Shown piece after piece: positions 12,935-26,500 of a stretch of DNA of 64,000 bases. The notes under the pieces were generated by a model. The model saw nothing but the letters and a program-made list of their open reading frames with translations. It did not search any database and had not been told where the DNA came from. Position 1 is the stretch's first letter; the number at the start of each line of letters is the position of its first letter. The translations under genes were made by a program, and so were the position numbers. This DNA comes from Oegoconia quadripuncta (lineage: Eukaryota; Arthropoda; Insecta; Lepidoptera; Autostichidae): assembly GCA_949316235.1 (NCBI GenBank), contig OX438747.1, forward strand, positions 5,022,501-5,086,500, given 5' to 3'.

Positions 12935-13700
12935 CCTTGTTCGGACGTATCTCAGTAACCTGTGGTCCGATTTGAGAAGAAAACCGTTTCTTTATATTAA
13001 AACTAAACTAAACTAAGGGTCAGGTTTTTGATAAAAATCTATTAAGACATTTCGAAGACATTTAGCTGTTTCGATGATATCCTAGTCTTTTTTTAATATT
13101 TAAAATAAAACTCAGGGCTATAGTCTTCGCCATGTTTGATGGAAATCGGTTAAGGCGTTTTGAAGAATAGCTTTCAACACAGTTCTGTTGTTTGGTGTAT
13201 TTGGATGATATCATAGTCTTTAAAAAAAAGTTGATTCGGCTTATCTCGACGATATAATCGCTTTTTATCTGCGGGGGTTTACTAAATGTTCAATTTATAG
13301 TTATATTATGATTGTCCGGAATCTCTTCACAAGTTATAAACTGATTTCTATGATAAAAAAAATCCCTAAGAAATACTTTTACGATTGTGACATCAACGTT
13401 ACTGTGACCTAATTAACAGATAGTGAATATGCTACTAATTCGTAATTTTGTCCACATAATGTCCGTATGTGGAATTTGCTTGGTGGATTATGGCTATCCT
13501 TAGTGTGTGTCCCATCTGTGTGTGTGTCTATTCTTTGTCAGGATGTATCTTAGTAATGAGTCTTCTGATTTCAGTGCGGTTTTTTTACATTAAAGATAAA
13601 ATAGGGGACAGGTTATTAGCCATGTTTATGAAAATCGTTTAAGACACTTTGATGACATAAGTTATTTGATGTATTTGGATGATATGAGTCTTACGAGGAA
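12935..13700. repeat. Cluster of diverged 'tccggatgtatctcagtaa / aaatcggttaaggcgtttcgaag' repeat units
   Basis: At least three partial units (about 12940-13080, 13110-13260, 13530-13690) of a motif set that also occurs at 26828-27085, 32755-32870 and, reversed, 16195-16345. The whole stretch is AT-rich with no open frame of interest. Class unknown. Confidence 0.5.
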
Positions 13701-13929
13701 TCTCTAAATTTTTAATTTATGGTTACCTAGTTTGATGTTACGTCTTTATTTTTTCATATTCCAATGTCGAAGGCCTAGAGAGGTCTTTGCCCAGCAGTGG
13801 GACACTACAGGCTCTTAATAATAATAATAATTTCAATGTCGTGCTAAATCATACGAGACGAATTGAAACCCTCCTTTTTCTGGAAATCGGTTAAAAGGTG
13901 GGGGGTTTATCCTCGAAAATCCTTTTCTT

Positions 13930-14180
13930 GTGAATAAGTAAAATTGCAGGTGGATGACGATATGCATAATGTTAAGACTTTTATTCCAAATGGGATGGTC
14001 AGAGAAATTCCAAACAATTCCAAACATTAATGGTTTAATGCTTGGAGCAAAATTCACGGTTCACCGTTCGAAATATAGAAATATACACATGACAGGGGGT
14101 GAGCCCATCGCCGTTAGAACGCGCAAATCATAGATGTTTCTTGATGGAAAGTCCCACAGTCGCCTTTTACGACACCCACG
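13930..14180 (-). repeat. Same dispersed repeat family, reversed copy
   Basis: Contains ggggtgagcccatcgccgtt, ccaaatgggatggtcagag and tcgccttttacgacaccc, the complements of words in the 45385 and 53123 copies. Diverged. Confidence 0.55.
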
Positions 14181-14644
14181 GGTAGTCTCTTGGTTCTATT
14201 CTTTTTACCACAAGGTGAACAATAATGTGGCAAAAGAAATATCGAAACCCTCAGAAAGGTGGAGGTATTCAATTCGTCGAGTGTACTGGTAACATTTATC
14301 ACGACATTGGAAAATAAAATATATTTAACAGTTATCACTTAGTTAAGGATCCCTAAATAAATACTAATATCAGTATAATGACTATTGTTCGAAGGCCATT
14401 AGAATGTGTCGACCTTACTCGCGTACAATACTAGATCATCAGCTGTACAAATGGACAGACAGACTGGCGTACGTACAAAGAAACATTTTCTCTAAACTCG
14501 GAATTTCACGGTAGTGCAAGCGAATGTTGCGGTTGGTGGATGACTAACTGATAAAACCCGAGGTATATATACCTATATACCTACCTAGGTTTTGTATTAT
14601 TGAAAAGTAAGCAAAGCTGAACATAGGCCTCCCCCATTGAATTA

Positions 14645-15654
14645 TACAGGGTGTCCCAGAACTCAACGTCAAGCCGAAACGGGGTGACAGGACATGCAGT
14701 ATGAAAATTATGGGCATTAAAGAAAAACCTAAAAATTTGGTCAAACTGTAACCATTGGTCGGTTATTGTGGTTAATTTTTCTTATTTTTGTTCATTTAAA
14801 CTTTGGAACCGTAACCCTAAATAACATTTCTGGAATCACAGTCAAACATAATGACGCAATTGCCCCAAGTTTCCTAGAATTAAGACTATTTGTTAAACTA
14901 TGAATTTAAAATTTTCAAAACTTGTCTATTTTGAAAGGCCCTCCTTTAAAAAAAATGTACTAGAGCGCCTTGGTTAGTGCCATTAAAAGTTGGCGCATTT
15001 AATCAGGATTGTAAAATTGTACAATACTTTTTAGTGTTATACTAAAAACACGAGTAAAAAAAAAAACCTCAAGTAACCCGATTTTTGCTAACCCATTTTA
15101 CATAGTTAAAATGTTTTTTATTCGCACAAGCTCTTGGTAGGTTCTTAATTTTACGGCAAAATGATGAGAGAGATGGATAGTGGCCATGTTTGCCTTGAGC
15201 GAGGGAGACAGATAGTGACGCCACTTTTACCAAAGTCAACAAAAGTAAGTAAAATTAATAAAATAATGAAAAATCTTGACATAGTTTAGTTTAGGTTTAT
15301 TGGAATAAAAGTCAGATAGGGAAATAACATTTTTAATTACAACAAATGTTCAAATTGTTTACCATCAGATTCAATACACGCCCGACATCTTCTTAAAAAA
15401 GATCTACTTATTAGCCGCGCATATCCTCGAGAGTTGATGTCCTCAGCAGCTTGAGAAATTCGTTCACGCAGCTCGGCTACGCTCTCAATGGGCTTTGAAT
15501 AAACTTTTTCGCTCCAATAAAAAAAATCCAGGGGATTTAAATCGGGGGAACGGGCTGGCCACGAGATAGTCCCTGAACGTCCAATCCACCTGACCGGTTG
15601 GAAGAGGCCTGCATCCAGCGATTTCCGGCGACCTTTATCAGATCGTATGTCCAC
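14645..15654 (-). mobile_element. Tc1/mariner-like element remnant with transposase C-terminus
   Basis: A minus-strand ORF (15337-15654) encodes W-P-A-R-S-P-D-L-N-P-L-D-F-F, the third catalytic block of Tc1/mariner transposases with D as the last acidic residue (DDxD type). It is followed by a typical C-terminal tail. The 3' end of the element is probably at 14645, where tacagggtgtcccag follows a TA dinucleotide. The 5' part, including the first two catalytic Asp, is missing; unrelated LINE sequence starts at about 15660. Confidence 0.7.
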
Positions 15655-15659
15655 CTTGT

Positions 15660-15727
15660 GAGTGGAGTCCTACGCTATCAGTTCTTCGAGCAATGTGGCC
15701 TGCCCACTGCCACTTTAACCTGCTATA
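15660..15727 (-). mobile_element. LINE ORF fragment (RTE/Jockey-type 'KWQWAGHIARR')
   Basis: A minus-strand frame reads R-L-K-W-Q-W-A-G-H-I-A-R-R-T-D, a motif near the C-terminus of many insect LINE reverse transcriptase ORFs. Only about 20 codons survive, abutting the mariner fragment. Confidence 0.65.
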
Positions 15728-17549
15728 TACTTTCAGTATCCATAAATTTATAATTTAGAATATTCCCGACAACATTGATTTAATAGATGATTAAAGTCCA
15801 GGTAGACCAGACCTAAACATATAGTGTTAAAGGTTAAATATCTTCGAAACTGTTTAAACGATTTCCGTCATACTTAGCTAAGAACCTAACCGCGAGTTTA
15901 ATCGTTTATAAAAAAAAATCAATTTAGAAAACCCTCGAAATACAATAGAGAGATAAAACATTTATTCATTGCACAGGACAACCAAAATAAAACACAAACA
16001 ATAAACACTATGTAAATAACACATAAAATAAAAACATTAAATTCACTGAAATTCACAAAAAAAACTGTGTTAAAAGCTAACCGTCTTATTAATAAAAATT
16101 TACAAACGCTTTATAAGCCTGTTTTAGTAAAAGTTTTGTCTCTGTCGTTCATAAGGAAATGTCGGAATCAAAGAAAGTGACAAAACATACTTTAACTAAA
16201 GGCTTATCAAGCGTTTGTAAATTTTTATGAACAAGAGGGTTAATATCTTCATCAAACATGGTTAAGAATCTGGCTCGTTTAATCTTTAATATAAAGAAAA
16301 TCGGACCACCGATGCTGAGATACGTCCGGACAAGGTCTGGACACACACACAACGCCGTCAAACACATAACACTCGTTGGTTTCGTCGGGGATTAAAAAGT
16401 AGGCAAGAAGATTCTAAAATTAGTCCATAAAGTTTTGCTAATAAAATACTGCCTGGGGGAATTAAGGGACATTATTTCTATTCTTAAGTACGACAATAAA
16501 ATGACTTAATGTATGTAATATTAATATACAGTTACTAAGAAAATAAAATCTAAATACTACATTAATCAGTTATGAATTTTTTTTTAATACAATCACATAC
16601 ACCAACAGCCTCTCTAATGAAAGAAAGGAAGAACGAAAGAAAGAAAAAATTTTTTAAACCCATTTCAAACAATCAGGTACAAGTATTAAACAGCATGAAG
16701 CGATTTGCACTTCTTTCTATGGGAGGATTGCCCTAATCGCCTTGCTGGGCAGACGGGCTGTCGATCGCAGTTTTTCTGGGAGCTTCGCACCAATATGACG
16801 CTGATTCTACTAGACTAAATCGGTTAGTCACCTTTCACAACATAAGACACAGGTCAGACACACTTGACTTAACTAATGACAAAGCTATACAGGATCATAT
16901 TCTATTTCAAGCCTGTTGAGAAACTAATCACAGAGAAAATAATTCTCATGAAATATTATCGCTCGAAATCCAAAACCGTGTGATTGGCCCACATTGATGA
17001 GTATTGTGTTGTGTTGTGATGTGTGTGTGTGTGTGAGCTACGAGTAAAAACCGGATATATGAAATGGAAGGGTTTAACTATTGTCAATATCATGAAACTA
17101 GAATAACTTAATTATTACAATACAATACAATAATGTGTACGAAAAGTCTGCTACAAAGAAGTATAAGTATAACGCAACAGCCAGCCATGATGAGAAAATT
17201 TCATTAGTAATCCGTTTTCATCTTAGGTCTCAAGCATGGCTTTAGAATTTTAAGATAAACTAGTTAGAAGATCACACGTTGAGGTGTGGAATGTACGGGC
17301 CAAAGATAAGGATAAGCCTGTCCCACGATCAATGGACGACTTGAAAAAAGATTTCCGGCCGCTTTGTGTTCATTGAAAATAAAAGAAAGGTTCAGTTGAT
17401 ATTCAATACAGAGCGGGGTGTGAAATGGTTTTGCATATTGTTATAAAGAGTAAAAACGAAATTTATTCCATCCATTTGAAAGGATAATTTGAAAGCATTC
17501 TTCTTTAGAGACATTTTTATTTAATAAAATAGGTTTTGAACTAACATTA
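15728..17549. other. Intergenic with repeat remnants
   Basis: Contains a reversed dispersed-repeat unit (16195-16345), a gaaagaaag-rich patch (16618-16645), a block similar to 47400-47460 (16715-16800) and a short (GT)n at 17018-17036. No gene. Confidence 0.5.
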
Positions 17550-17979
17550 ATAATAAATATCCTTCGAATACACACAGCGCCATCTAGCTCCACACTAAGC
17601 AACTAGGCTTGTATTAAGGATACCAGATGGTTGATATACTACACAAGCAAATTTTTTTTTTTTGCAATATACACATACTAGCTTTCCGCCCGCGGCTTCG
17701 CCTATCGCTATCGTGGAAATTTCCCGCGGGATCTACTCACCTTACCGGGATAAAATATATCCTATATTATAATCCAGGTAATGTTCTACCTATATACAAA
17801 GTTTGATCCAAATCCATTCATCGGTTTCGCCGTGATTGAGCAACAAACAAATAAGCAATAAACAAACAAACATCCAAACTTTCACATTTATAATATTAGT
17901 TAGATTAGATTATAAATGAAGGAACTCGCTACCTTTTAGTATAGGAGTCAGAGTAACCACTACACCAAACAGGTCGTCA
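17550..17979 (-). mobile_element. SINE family 2 interrupted by an RTE-like insertion
   Basis: The 3' part (atacacacagcgcc...) is at 17570-17677 and the 5' part (...cactacaccaaacaggtcgtc) is at 17913-17979. The intervening 17678-17912 is a different repeat, so this is a nested insertion. The B-box region beside the junction is also shortened. Confidence 0.75.
17678..17912 (+). mobile_element. RTE-like dispersed repeat inserted in a SINE
   Basis: Copy of the 10144-10375 unit, with ctagctttccgcccgcggc at the left edge and ttataatattagttagat at the right edge. Splits SINE family 2 at 17550-17979. Confidence 0.72.
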
Positions 17980-19594
17980 AAGTATAACGTGAAAGGACAC
18001 TACTTATTGCAACGACACAAACTTACAAGCGACATCTCTAATTACACCAGCCAAATCACCTGCCACTGGTAATAATGTAGGTGAAACCCGTAACAGATAC
18101 TAAATAACACATAATTCGAAATAGTTAACAGCAGAGTAGATCAATAATATAACCAAATAATATCGTCCAGTAGAAATCGCACAAGGCGATTGATCAGAGT
18201 TAACATCATGTGACGGCAGCAGCTTCATTGTTTTGAAGCCCTCAACATCAGCGATCGCAAATCTCTTGCATAGAGTGGTTATTCAGGCAAATTCAGGTAA
18301 CACTAATGTGCCGGCTATTAAGTTCAACAGTGCCCTGTTATATATTGTCGTTGATATTTGAAACGAGAACAAGAAATCCAATCATAAAGATATTCGCTTG
18401 AATCTGAACCCCCATTATTATAAATATTCCGGGAACAATGGAGAGGTGAAAAATTTTACATGTAAATGTATGTCCTGTGTGGTGGACTACACTTTCTTTA
18501 TAAATACGGCAGAAGAAGCGATTAGAATTAACGCAGTGGAAATGAGAGAGTAAGTTAATGGTGTGACATAATTTAATGAGAGAAGACTAACTAAAAGTCT
18601 TGTAACGTGTAGTGGATCACATAGACTGTTATTGTATCTGTGAAACTGATGATGTTAATAACATTTAAACGTTATTGTGTTACAAAAAAAACAATATGCA
18701 ATTCAATTCAATGCAATTTTGCAAACAAACCATTCAATGGACAAATTGGACCTAGCAGTACCTTGTTAGTAAACAGTTAACAGTGGCACCTTCGCAATTT
18801 GGTCGTGATGGAAGAAGCAGGTGGTAATGAACTTTTCTTTTAGAAACGTGCCACCAACTGAAAGGCTCGCGTTCAAGCATGTCAAAAGATAATCTACATA
18901 ATAATTGGTGTCTGAGTCATGGAAACAATCTACACCTGAGGAATTCACATCTGTGATGGATGAGCTGATGAACTAATGATTGAACTGACGTAACTTTAAT
19001 TGTTTTTTTATGTGAATTCTGAAGTTCTTTCTTTTATTTCAAAATCGTGATATCAGGACGTAATCACCGTGTAACAAGTAAAATTAAAAAGATTCGAGGG
19101 CGATGACGAGCAGAAATGCGGTGTGTAGTTTAATATAGCTCTGTGGTATCTGATTGTTTCTTTCTTGCTGGACTATTTTTTACAAGGTTCTCAGTATTAA
19201 CGCTTCCAATGATCACGGGTGATTATCTAAAACTGCCTTGGTAAGTCGTGCGTTAGTAATTTCGCGCCATGGTAATGGACTTTTTCTATCTGGCAACTAG
19301 CGAATTAGCTTGTAATATTGTGGTACTCTTGTCTATCTTGTGTTAACTATGGAGGTCAATGGTTTCACATCTTTTTAAGACTCCAAATGACACGTCACCT
19401 AGAATGTTGTTCTTCAAACCTACTTAATAAATGCCTACCGCATCGGACTTTTTAAGAGTAACGAAATCTCAAGATCTTGTTGGGTTGACTTAGAAATCAA
19501 CGTATTTTAGGTTATTCCACGATTTTACAATATACCTCGAGTCGCAAATCGACATTCTACAAAGAAAGCGGCGAAATATTTCACAAATCATTAA
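17980..19594. other. No feature seen
   Basis: Unique-looking intergenic DNA without supported exons. Confidence 0.5.
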
Positions 19595-19737
19595 GATAAC
19601 GCTTCAAAATCGCACGTCATAAAGATTTGGCATTTTGAGCATCGAGTTTGGAAACACAGCACCTGTTGCAGACGTTCTACAGTGAAATGTCTGCGTCTGC
19701 ACGTCACGCACCGGAGAAAGTGTACTACAAAGCGTAC

Positions 19738-19877
19738 CTGCGACTGGTCCCCAATTGGGTTGCGACCTCGAATATCAACGGCCACGGGTCTTCTTTTTTC
19801 GTATCGCAAACCGACCGACGCTCTTCCATAGAACCGGTCCCGGGCGTCCCATACTCGAAGCCCGTTGTTGGATAAAT
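19738..19877 (-). CDS. Orphan minus-strand exon candidate, unknown protein
   Basis: The region 19595-19880 is GC-richer than its AT-rich surroundings and open in several frames on both strands. The most protein-like frame is on the minus strand. It contains an ATG at 19829 and residues reading ...K-K-E-D-P-W-P-L-I-F-E-V-A-T-Q-L-G-T-S-R, then either a donor (cag|gtacgc at 19738/19737) or a stop five codons later (TAG at 19727). No family was recognised. The same bases give a 75-codon ORF on the + strand (19648-19875), which looks less protein-like. Confidence is low. Confidence 0.22.
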
Positions 19878-19880
19878 TCC

Positions 19881-22800
19881 TATACTATTTTACGTCTAGA
19901 AAGATTTTGTTTCTGTTTTGCAGAGAAATGAAATTGTGATTTCATCGCAATCGCACTCAACATCATCATGAGCGACTGGTTTGTTTTGTTTGAACTAAAA
20001 ATCACTTGGTTTCGAAATATCATTCCTTCATTCCCGATTAGGTACAAACTAATTTGCTTTATATAACGAATGACGGTCATACATAATATGGACTATAATT
20101 CTTGCCGATATAAGAGCAGACCAAGTTCTCAAAAAAAAACTCGAACCAGTTTGAGCCAATTTAGCTCACCCTCCAGCTCAGCTCATTTGACATAATTAGT
20201 ACTATTTTACTCAGATAATGATATGCTTATCGTTACACAATTATCCCAATGTATAGAGCTGCTTTATAAATAAGTTTATAGAACAAATTTATAAAGTTAA
20301 ATTTCTGATAAAACCAGCATTTTCCAGGCTACATATCGCGCCAATCATGGCAATTTGACAATTGACGACATCAAGATTTTTACATGGCCATTGTCCTATT
20401 CCAACTTTACGGCACCAGACTCGATTCCGTATTCCGATTATGTCTGTTTGACGGGTGTTTTATTATTGGTTTCTTTATAATAATTATTAAATGATTGATG
20501 TCAACAACTTTGTTTGTTTTTGTTTCACCTAGATATTTAATTTCTTTTTTGAATAACGATCCTGCGGCTTGGATTATTATTTCGAATAGTTTTCAATTGA
20601 CATTCAATAACCTATATCATGTATCTTACGTTGAAATAAATGCTTCAAGTTTTTTTCAAGTAGATTTAGTAGCAGCTAAGTACCTATAATCAGAAGATAT
20701 TGTTTACTAACAAGTGCAACAGTTGGTATTATACCTTCATCATCTTTGTTGTGACAATAAGTTTAACAGTAATTATCAGATACCTATAATAGGTACAATA
20801 AACTTGATAAATGGCACTGATAAGAGGATTCCAATCTAGGTATAGGTACCTAGGGTCTTGTAAAATTATGATTGACCTTCGTGTATGTATTGTCACGTTA
20901 GATCAATGTATGATGATTGCTTATAAGTGAATAAATAGGTATACTTTAAAAGGGATAACGATTTTTACGAACCTACAGACATTTGAACTTTTTAAATAGA
21001 TCTAAAATTTTACGTTTGAGGTCAAGTTATACTTGTGTTTTTCACATTCAAGTTTTTTCTATGATGAGACCGAAATCGGAGAGTGTAGAAATTTGAACAT
21101 AGGTTCCATGGTCGATCCTGCTAGCCAGCTAGCGTGGCAATTAGGATAAATAGAGCAAATGCAGTGGATTTAGTTTCTTGCGTACCCATATTATTAACTG
21201 TCGATTGACCAATTCGTTTTTTCAAATCAAATTATCTATGATGCTAGCTTTTCAGACCTATAAAATATATCAAAACCTTACAATGGCTTCTAACTTACTA
21301 ATTTCAAATTTTATAAAGAATGATTAAACAGGACTTTTTTCTCTATTAGAAGTTTTCCAAAACGTTCCTACATACCAAGATTCACCTATTTACAACCACC
21401 TCAGTCCGTATCTTTTGAATTAATCAACATTCCCCAGATTATGAATACTTTAAACTTACCGTGAAAATATAAAATTAACACCAACCGAATGATCATTGTG
21501 GTCTTAATTGCGTACTGTGTCCAATGCTGTTAAACCGTTATGTTGAGTTATGTATTTAGGTCAACAGAAAGAAACACCTAAAAACCAAGTCTATAAGTAT
21601 ACAAAAAAATAATTTACCTTACCTTGAATGTTTCGGCAATCCTCGTCAGTAAATAAGTGGCTAACTTTGATAACACAGAAAGTTTTTATCACATCACAAT
21701 TTTAAAAACGTGAAAGAGTAAATGTATTAGTAACAATTACGTAAGTACGTTCATTGTTCGCATCTATTGAAATAAAACTATTTACTTGATAAGAATCAAA
21801 AAAGAACACAGATTGAAAAAAAACTTAAGTTCAACAGTCTCCGTGGAATGCATGCATTTCAAGTTGCCGAAGTCCCATTGGTTATAGATTGCTGGTTGTA
21901 TTACACTGTAACTTGAAAGGCACTAAAAAGTATATAACTTTTGAATAATTGTTACACTACAGTCACTTGAGTTTATGAAAGTTGGTTTGTCGTTTGTATG
22001 ACTGTCACTTCACGAACAATAACACGGGCCGCGCGTCCGTTCACCACCGCGGCTGAATCAAATATGGCGGATAAAATAACGAACGACACGAACGAACGAT
22101 GTTCGTAACTTTGAATAAGGAATTGAACGAATGTTTAGTTTCTTGTTGACCATGGGTCCTTCGATTGTATTCGAGGGTCCGGTTCGCAAACAAGTTTTGA
22201 GAAATTTATATTAATATTTAGGATAAATAGTATTTACCTACCTATAATCAATACGAATGTCGAATTATTTAATACTATAATTGCTTCGTAAGGGTTATGA
22301 ATAAAGAGAAAGAGCGACGCAAGGAAATCCCAAACAACTCACCTATTTTCATTAAAAATTAGGTATAAAAAGTATTTTTAAATAATATTGTATTACAGGC
22401 GAGAAGAAACATCAGAATCAGCTAGATAGTTTTGAATTTTGTAATAATCTGTTTTATAAAGATACGTTATAAAATGTGTGTTTTGAAATTCTTCAATTTG
22501 AAATATTATAACAACTTGTTATAAAAATTTACCTATATTATTATATTATATCGGACAGATTAATAAGTAGGTACCTTCATTTTAAAAATTATATTACTCC
22601 TATTGTAGAATTGAACTGAATATTTCCGAGCAGTCTATGGCCAATGGTATGGTAATAGCTTCTTGGTATACTTCGCCGAGCTCTCAATAATTATAAAATA
22701 GTATTAGTTAGTTGTATACTTTTATTTAAAAATGAAATGAGAAGATCAATGATCCTGTGGGTTTCTTTCGCCGCTTCTTTTCCCACAGATGATTAGGACG

Positions 22801-23123
22801 CGGTAGTAGTTTGCACAAACTGACTGATAGAGAAGTGCTTAACCATAGTTTTATTTCCGAAAGATTTAAATTGACATTCAACAAATTATATCATGTATCT
22901 CACGTTGAAATAAATGCTTGAAGTTTGAATGCTTGCTTAAGAAATTTTCTAATAGCCATTTGTAAATAATCCCTGTTTTATGATGGTTTTGAACTTTTTT
23001 AAAGACAAATTTTAAATGTGTACGGGACCTTATTATAAAAGCGTTATACATTGACCTTAAATGATGCTTCTAACATGTTATTTCGTTTCAGGGCAACCTC
23101 GAGAATTTTTTGGATTTATTAAT
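19881..23123. other. Intergenic upstream of the CIMIP2-like gene
   Basis: AT-rich throughout, with a CpG-containing patch at 22020-22110 (gggccgcgcgtccg, caccaccgcggctg, aatatggcggataaa) that has the look of an old promoter or a short first exon (ATG GCG GAT AAA..., stop after 14 codons). No partner exon was found. Confidence 0.35.
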
Positions 23124-23296
23124 GACTAGCTTTCCGTGCCCGCGCTACGCTTCCGTGTAATAACTTTATCGCGGAAATTTGTTTATCCCACGGAAACTTC
23201 TCAGTTTATCGGAATAAAAAATATCCTATGTCTTAATTTAAGACTTAACAAGCAAACAAACATCCAAACCTTCGCATTTATTTTATTAGTTAGATT
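23124..23296 (+). mobile_element. RTE-like dispersed repeat, internally deleted, upstream of CIMIP2
   Basis: Copy lacking the tcgccgtgattgagc segment: it passes from tatcctatgtcttaat directly to aacaagcaaacaaacatcc. It ends 214 bp before the CIMIP2 ATG. Confidence 0.68.
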
Positions 23297-23469
23297 TCGA
23301 TTTAAACAAACTTTGACAAGCTTGCATGGGATGCATGGCCATCTATACTGAAAAATGTAACTGTCAAGGTAATCCATACGTCAAAATAATCAATAACAAC
23401 ATATGTGTCGGATCCACTTTCACTAAATTCTTTGTAAAAAGCCACCTTTTCAGTGTTACTTTCAAAATT

Positions 23470-23484
23470 ATGAGTTTAAACTAG
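23470..23484 (+). promoter_or_regulatory. Short upstream ORF ahead of the CIMIP2-like start codon
   Basis: A four-codon ORF (M-S-L-N-stop) ends 25 nt before the proposed ATG at 23510. It matters only if transcription starts upstream of 23470, which the sequence does not show. It could lower translation from the main start. Confidence 0.25.
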
Positions 23485-23509
23485 CAAAAAACAAAAATAT
23501 ACAGAAATT

Positions 23510-26500
23510 ATGGCGTTAGATTTAGTCAGTATAGCACAGCCGCATTACATACCAGGGTTTGTATATTTTTAACTAATACTAAAGATTGTACCTACTTTGA
23601 GGAGAGAAGACCTGTATTTTGGGATCGATTTGCATATCTCGAATAATGTGTTATGATTTCGTGTTGGGTAAATTTTGGAAACCATATATATTTATTCACA
23701 GGTTTAGGCAGGTGTGTTAGATGTTCTGGTATTCCTTTGCAAATATCTCCGTCTAATCGTCTAATTCTATCGTGATATTCTTCTATACCCTTTGTTGCTT
23801 ATAACCTTCTTTTTTTTTTAAGCACAACGTGTTGGTACTCGACCTCAATCACACCTGATGTTAAGTGAAGATGAGGTCGAAGGTGGAAGCGTACTGGCCC
23901 TGAAACCCCAACATATTTGGGGGACTGGCTATCTTATCTCTGACAACCGGAACACAACAATGCTATTAACATTGCTGCTTGGCGGCAGATTTAGATAAGA
24001 TAGCTAGCCAGGCGGACATTTAAAATGCCCGACCACCAACCAAACCGAGTACTTAAACATGTACCCCGCTGGGGATCGAACCCGCGGCCTCCGAATCGTA
24101 AACCTAATGTTGTTTACATTGAGCCACGGAGGCGGTTTTCTTTCTTTATTACGGTTTATTCATATTTTAAACAGATTACGTTTATTTTTTGCCCTTCTCT
24201 GCATCTGTCCAGATTTTTATTCTGTTCTGTAGGTTATTGATGTATTGTTTCTTTAAGGTGGTAGTACATCTTTATATAGTTTCTACTGTGCTGTGAATAG
24301 AGATATGTTTAAAGTGAGAGTGATCTGCTTTCGTCGTCATTTATGGTATTAAGATACCAAAACGTTGAAGCCTAGTTAAATAAAGTGGTTTATTAATAAG
24401 AAAGATTTTTTTTTATTATGAACAGGATACGCGTTTGACCACACGTATCACCTGATGGAAAGCGATGATGTGATGACTATTCACTCTGCTTCTGAAGATT
24501 GTTGTTTATTTTGATTACTGTGTAGTACAGTGTACTTATAATTACTTAATTATAATTAATTACCTACTTTATACTTATTTAATTAATCCAAGCGAGTAGT
24601 CCCGAGCGGTCAAGTACTTACAAGTACAAATAGTAGATACTAGATACGAAATGTATCGATGATAAACCTGTTGTCTACATACCGTTTATGATTATCATTG
24701 TTATCTCTTTGTTATATAACACATTTGTTCCACTATTTGATTGTCACGACCTTCGCCCCAAAATGTCGCTAAAGCTGTCCCACAGATAAAGCACAAAAGC
24801 ATCCTAAAATGGCAGTGTGTAACCAATTGACCCGCCACGATGTTAATGCGTGTTGAAAAGTTAAACATGCAAATGTTTAGTAAGGTAATGTGATTCGTTG
24901 TTGGCAAAATTAATATTGTATTTGTTGCAAAATTGGCGCGAATGAAGCAATGGTTTACGTTTAAACCGCCATATCTCATGTTGCCATATCACGCGTGACC
25001 ATCGTTGTTGTAAGATATTGATGGGCATTGACCATGTCTGCGTATCTGTCGCAAGGTTCATTGTGTAATAATAATGTGTGATAATTTTAAAGCTTTTTGA
25101 GGGCATTACGTTGTTTGTTGCGAGAGACATGAATTTTGTTTGTTGTCTTGATACTTAAGTAAGGGTAGACCATAGTAAACAGTTTACATAAAAATTGTAG
25201 TCGACAATGTTTTAAAATATTGGCGACATTTTCTGTATTGTTTAGTAATAACAATTAAAGATCGTATTAGTCTAATTTGAGTGAATGTAGTGATGTGTTA
25301 AAATTTTTATTTTATTATAATAATCCATCAGGTGAGATTGTAGTCAAACGCGAAACCAGTTTTTAATAAAAAAAAAATAAATAATAATTTCGACATTTTT
25401 ATTTTTTATGTGAAAACACAAAGTCGAAATAATCACACCAATCTAATCTTACTAATATAATTAATATGTAAATGCGAAAGTTTGGATGTTTGTTTATTTC
25501 TTTGTTGTTCAATCACAGCGAAACGGATGAACGGATTTGGATGGAATTTGGTAGGAACAGAATAGAAATAGGATACTTTTTATCCCGATAAAGCGAGTAA
25601 GTAGTTCCCGTGAGATATCTTCACTTAACATCAGATGTGATTGAGGTCAAGAAACAACTCGTTGTGCTTAAAAAAAAAAACTTGGCCAAGAAAGAGCAAA
25701 CGACAGTCTACCACACGTAAATTCAAATACGTACATTTGACGCCACTCCTATGTACAAACCACTTTCCACTAGGAGCCATAACCGATGCGACTGAAAATT
25801 ATTGGATTCCATACTAAAGATTGTTTCAGAATGGTTTACTTCGTATGGGTAATCGAAATTGTTTCGGTCGAATTCGACTATGGTTGTTGGGGAAACTTGT
25901 TCGTAATCAAGCATGGCGTCACTAGGAATTACACGGATTCAAATTCACCCTGTATAGAAAACGACGATTGTTATGTACATACACATACGGTGGTGGTGGA
26001 AATGCACAAACGAGTTCTTTCCAGCCGCGACTATATCGACCTTTTAAAAAGACGAATTTTTAGGGTACCAGTGCCAACTGTGCGCAGCTCTTTTGCCCAC
26101 AGGTTTCAAAAATTTCTTTATCCCTACATCTATAATAAATTTATGAGGGAACTCGACTTCAGAGAGTTAAACGTACTTCAAGTGAAGTTTAAAATTTTAA
26201 ATGTCTTGCTTGGTTGGTCATATAAAGATGCCGAAGACTCCTTGAGAATTCTTGCTTAGCTCCCTTATATAATTACGTACATATATATGTCTATTATAGA
26301 TAATATCAAGAATTGTTCTAGTATGGTGCCTAATTGCCTATCTCTATATTTGCATCACACACGCGTATACACACAAGCACACCCCCCTCACACAAACCAT
26401 ACATGCACCCTCACACATCCTCTGCTACACACATTTACTCGCTTACTCTTGATACAACATATTATGGAAACATATTTATGTTAGTTAGTTTGCCTTTCCT

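Noticed and set aside
22066..22110. ATG-GCG-GAT-AAA... as the CIMIP2 first exon
   Set aside because: It stops after 14 codons and has no donor in the needed phase; the exon at 23510 fits exactly.
25786..26259. A 157-codon frame as a host gene
   Set aside because: The first part is the edge of a MITE and the second part is a LINE ORF2 C-terminus; the same 3' end is found inverted at 29636-30325.
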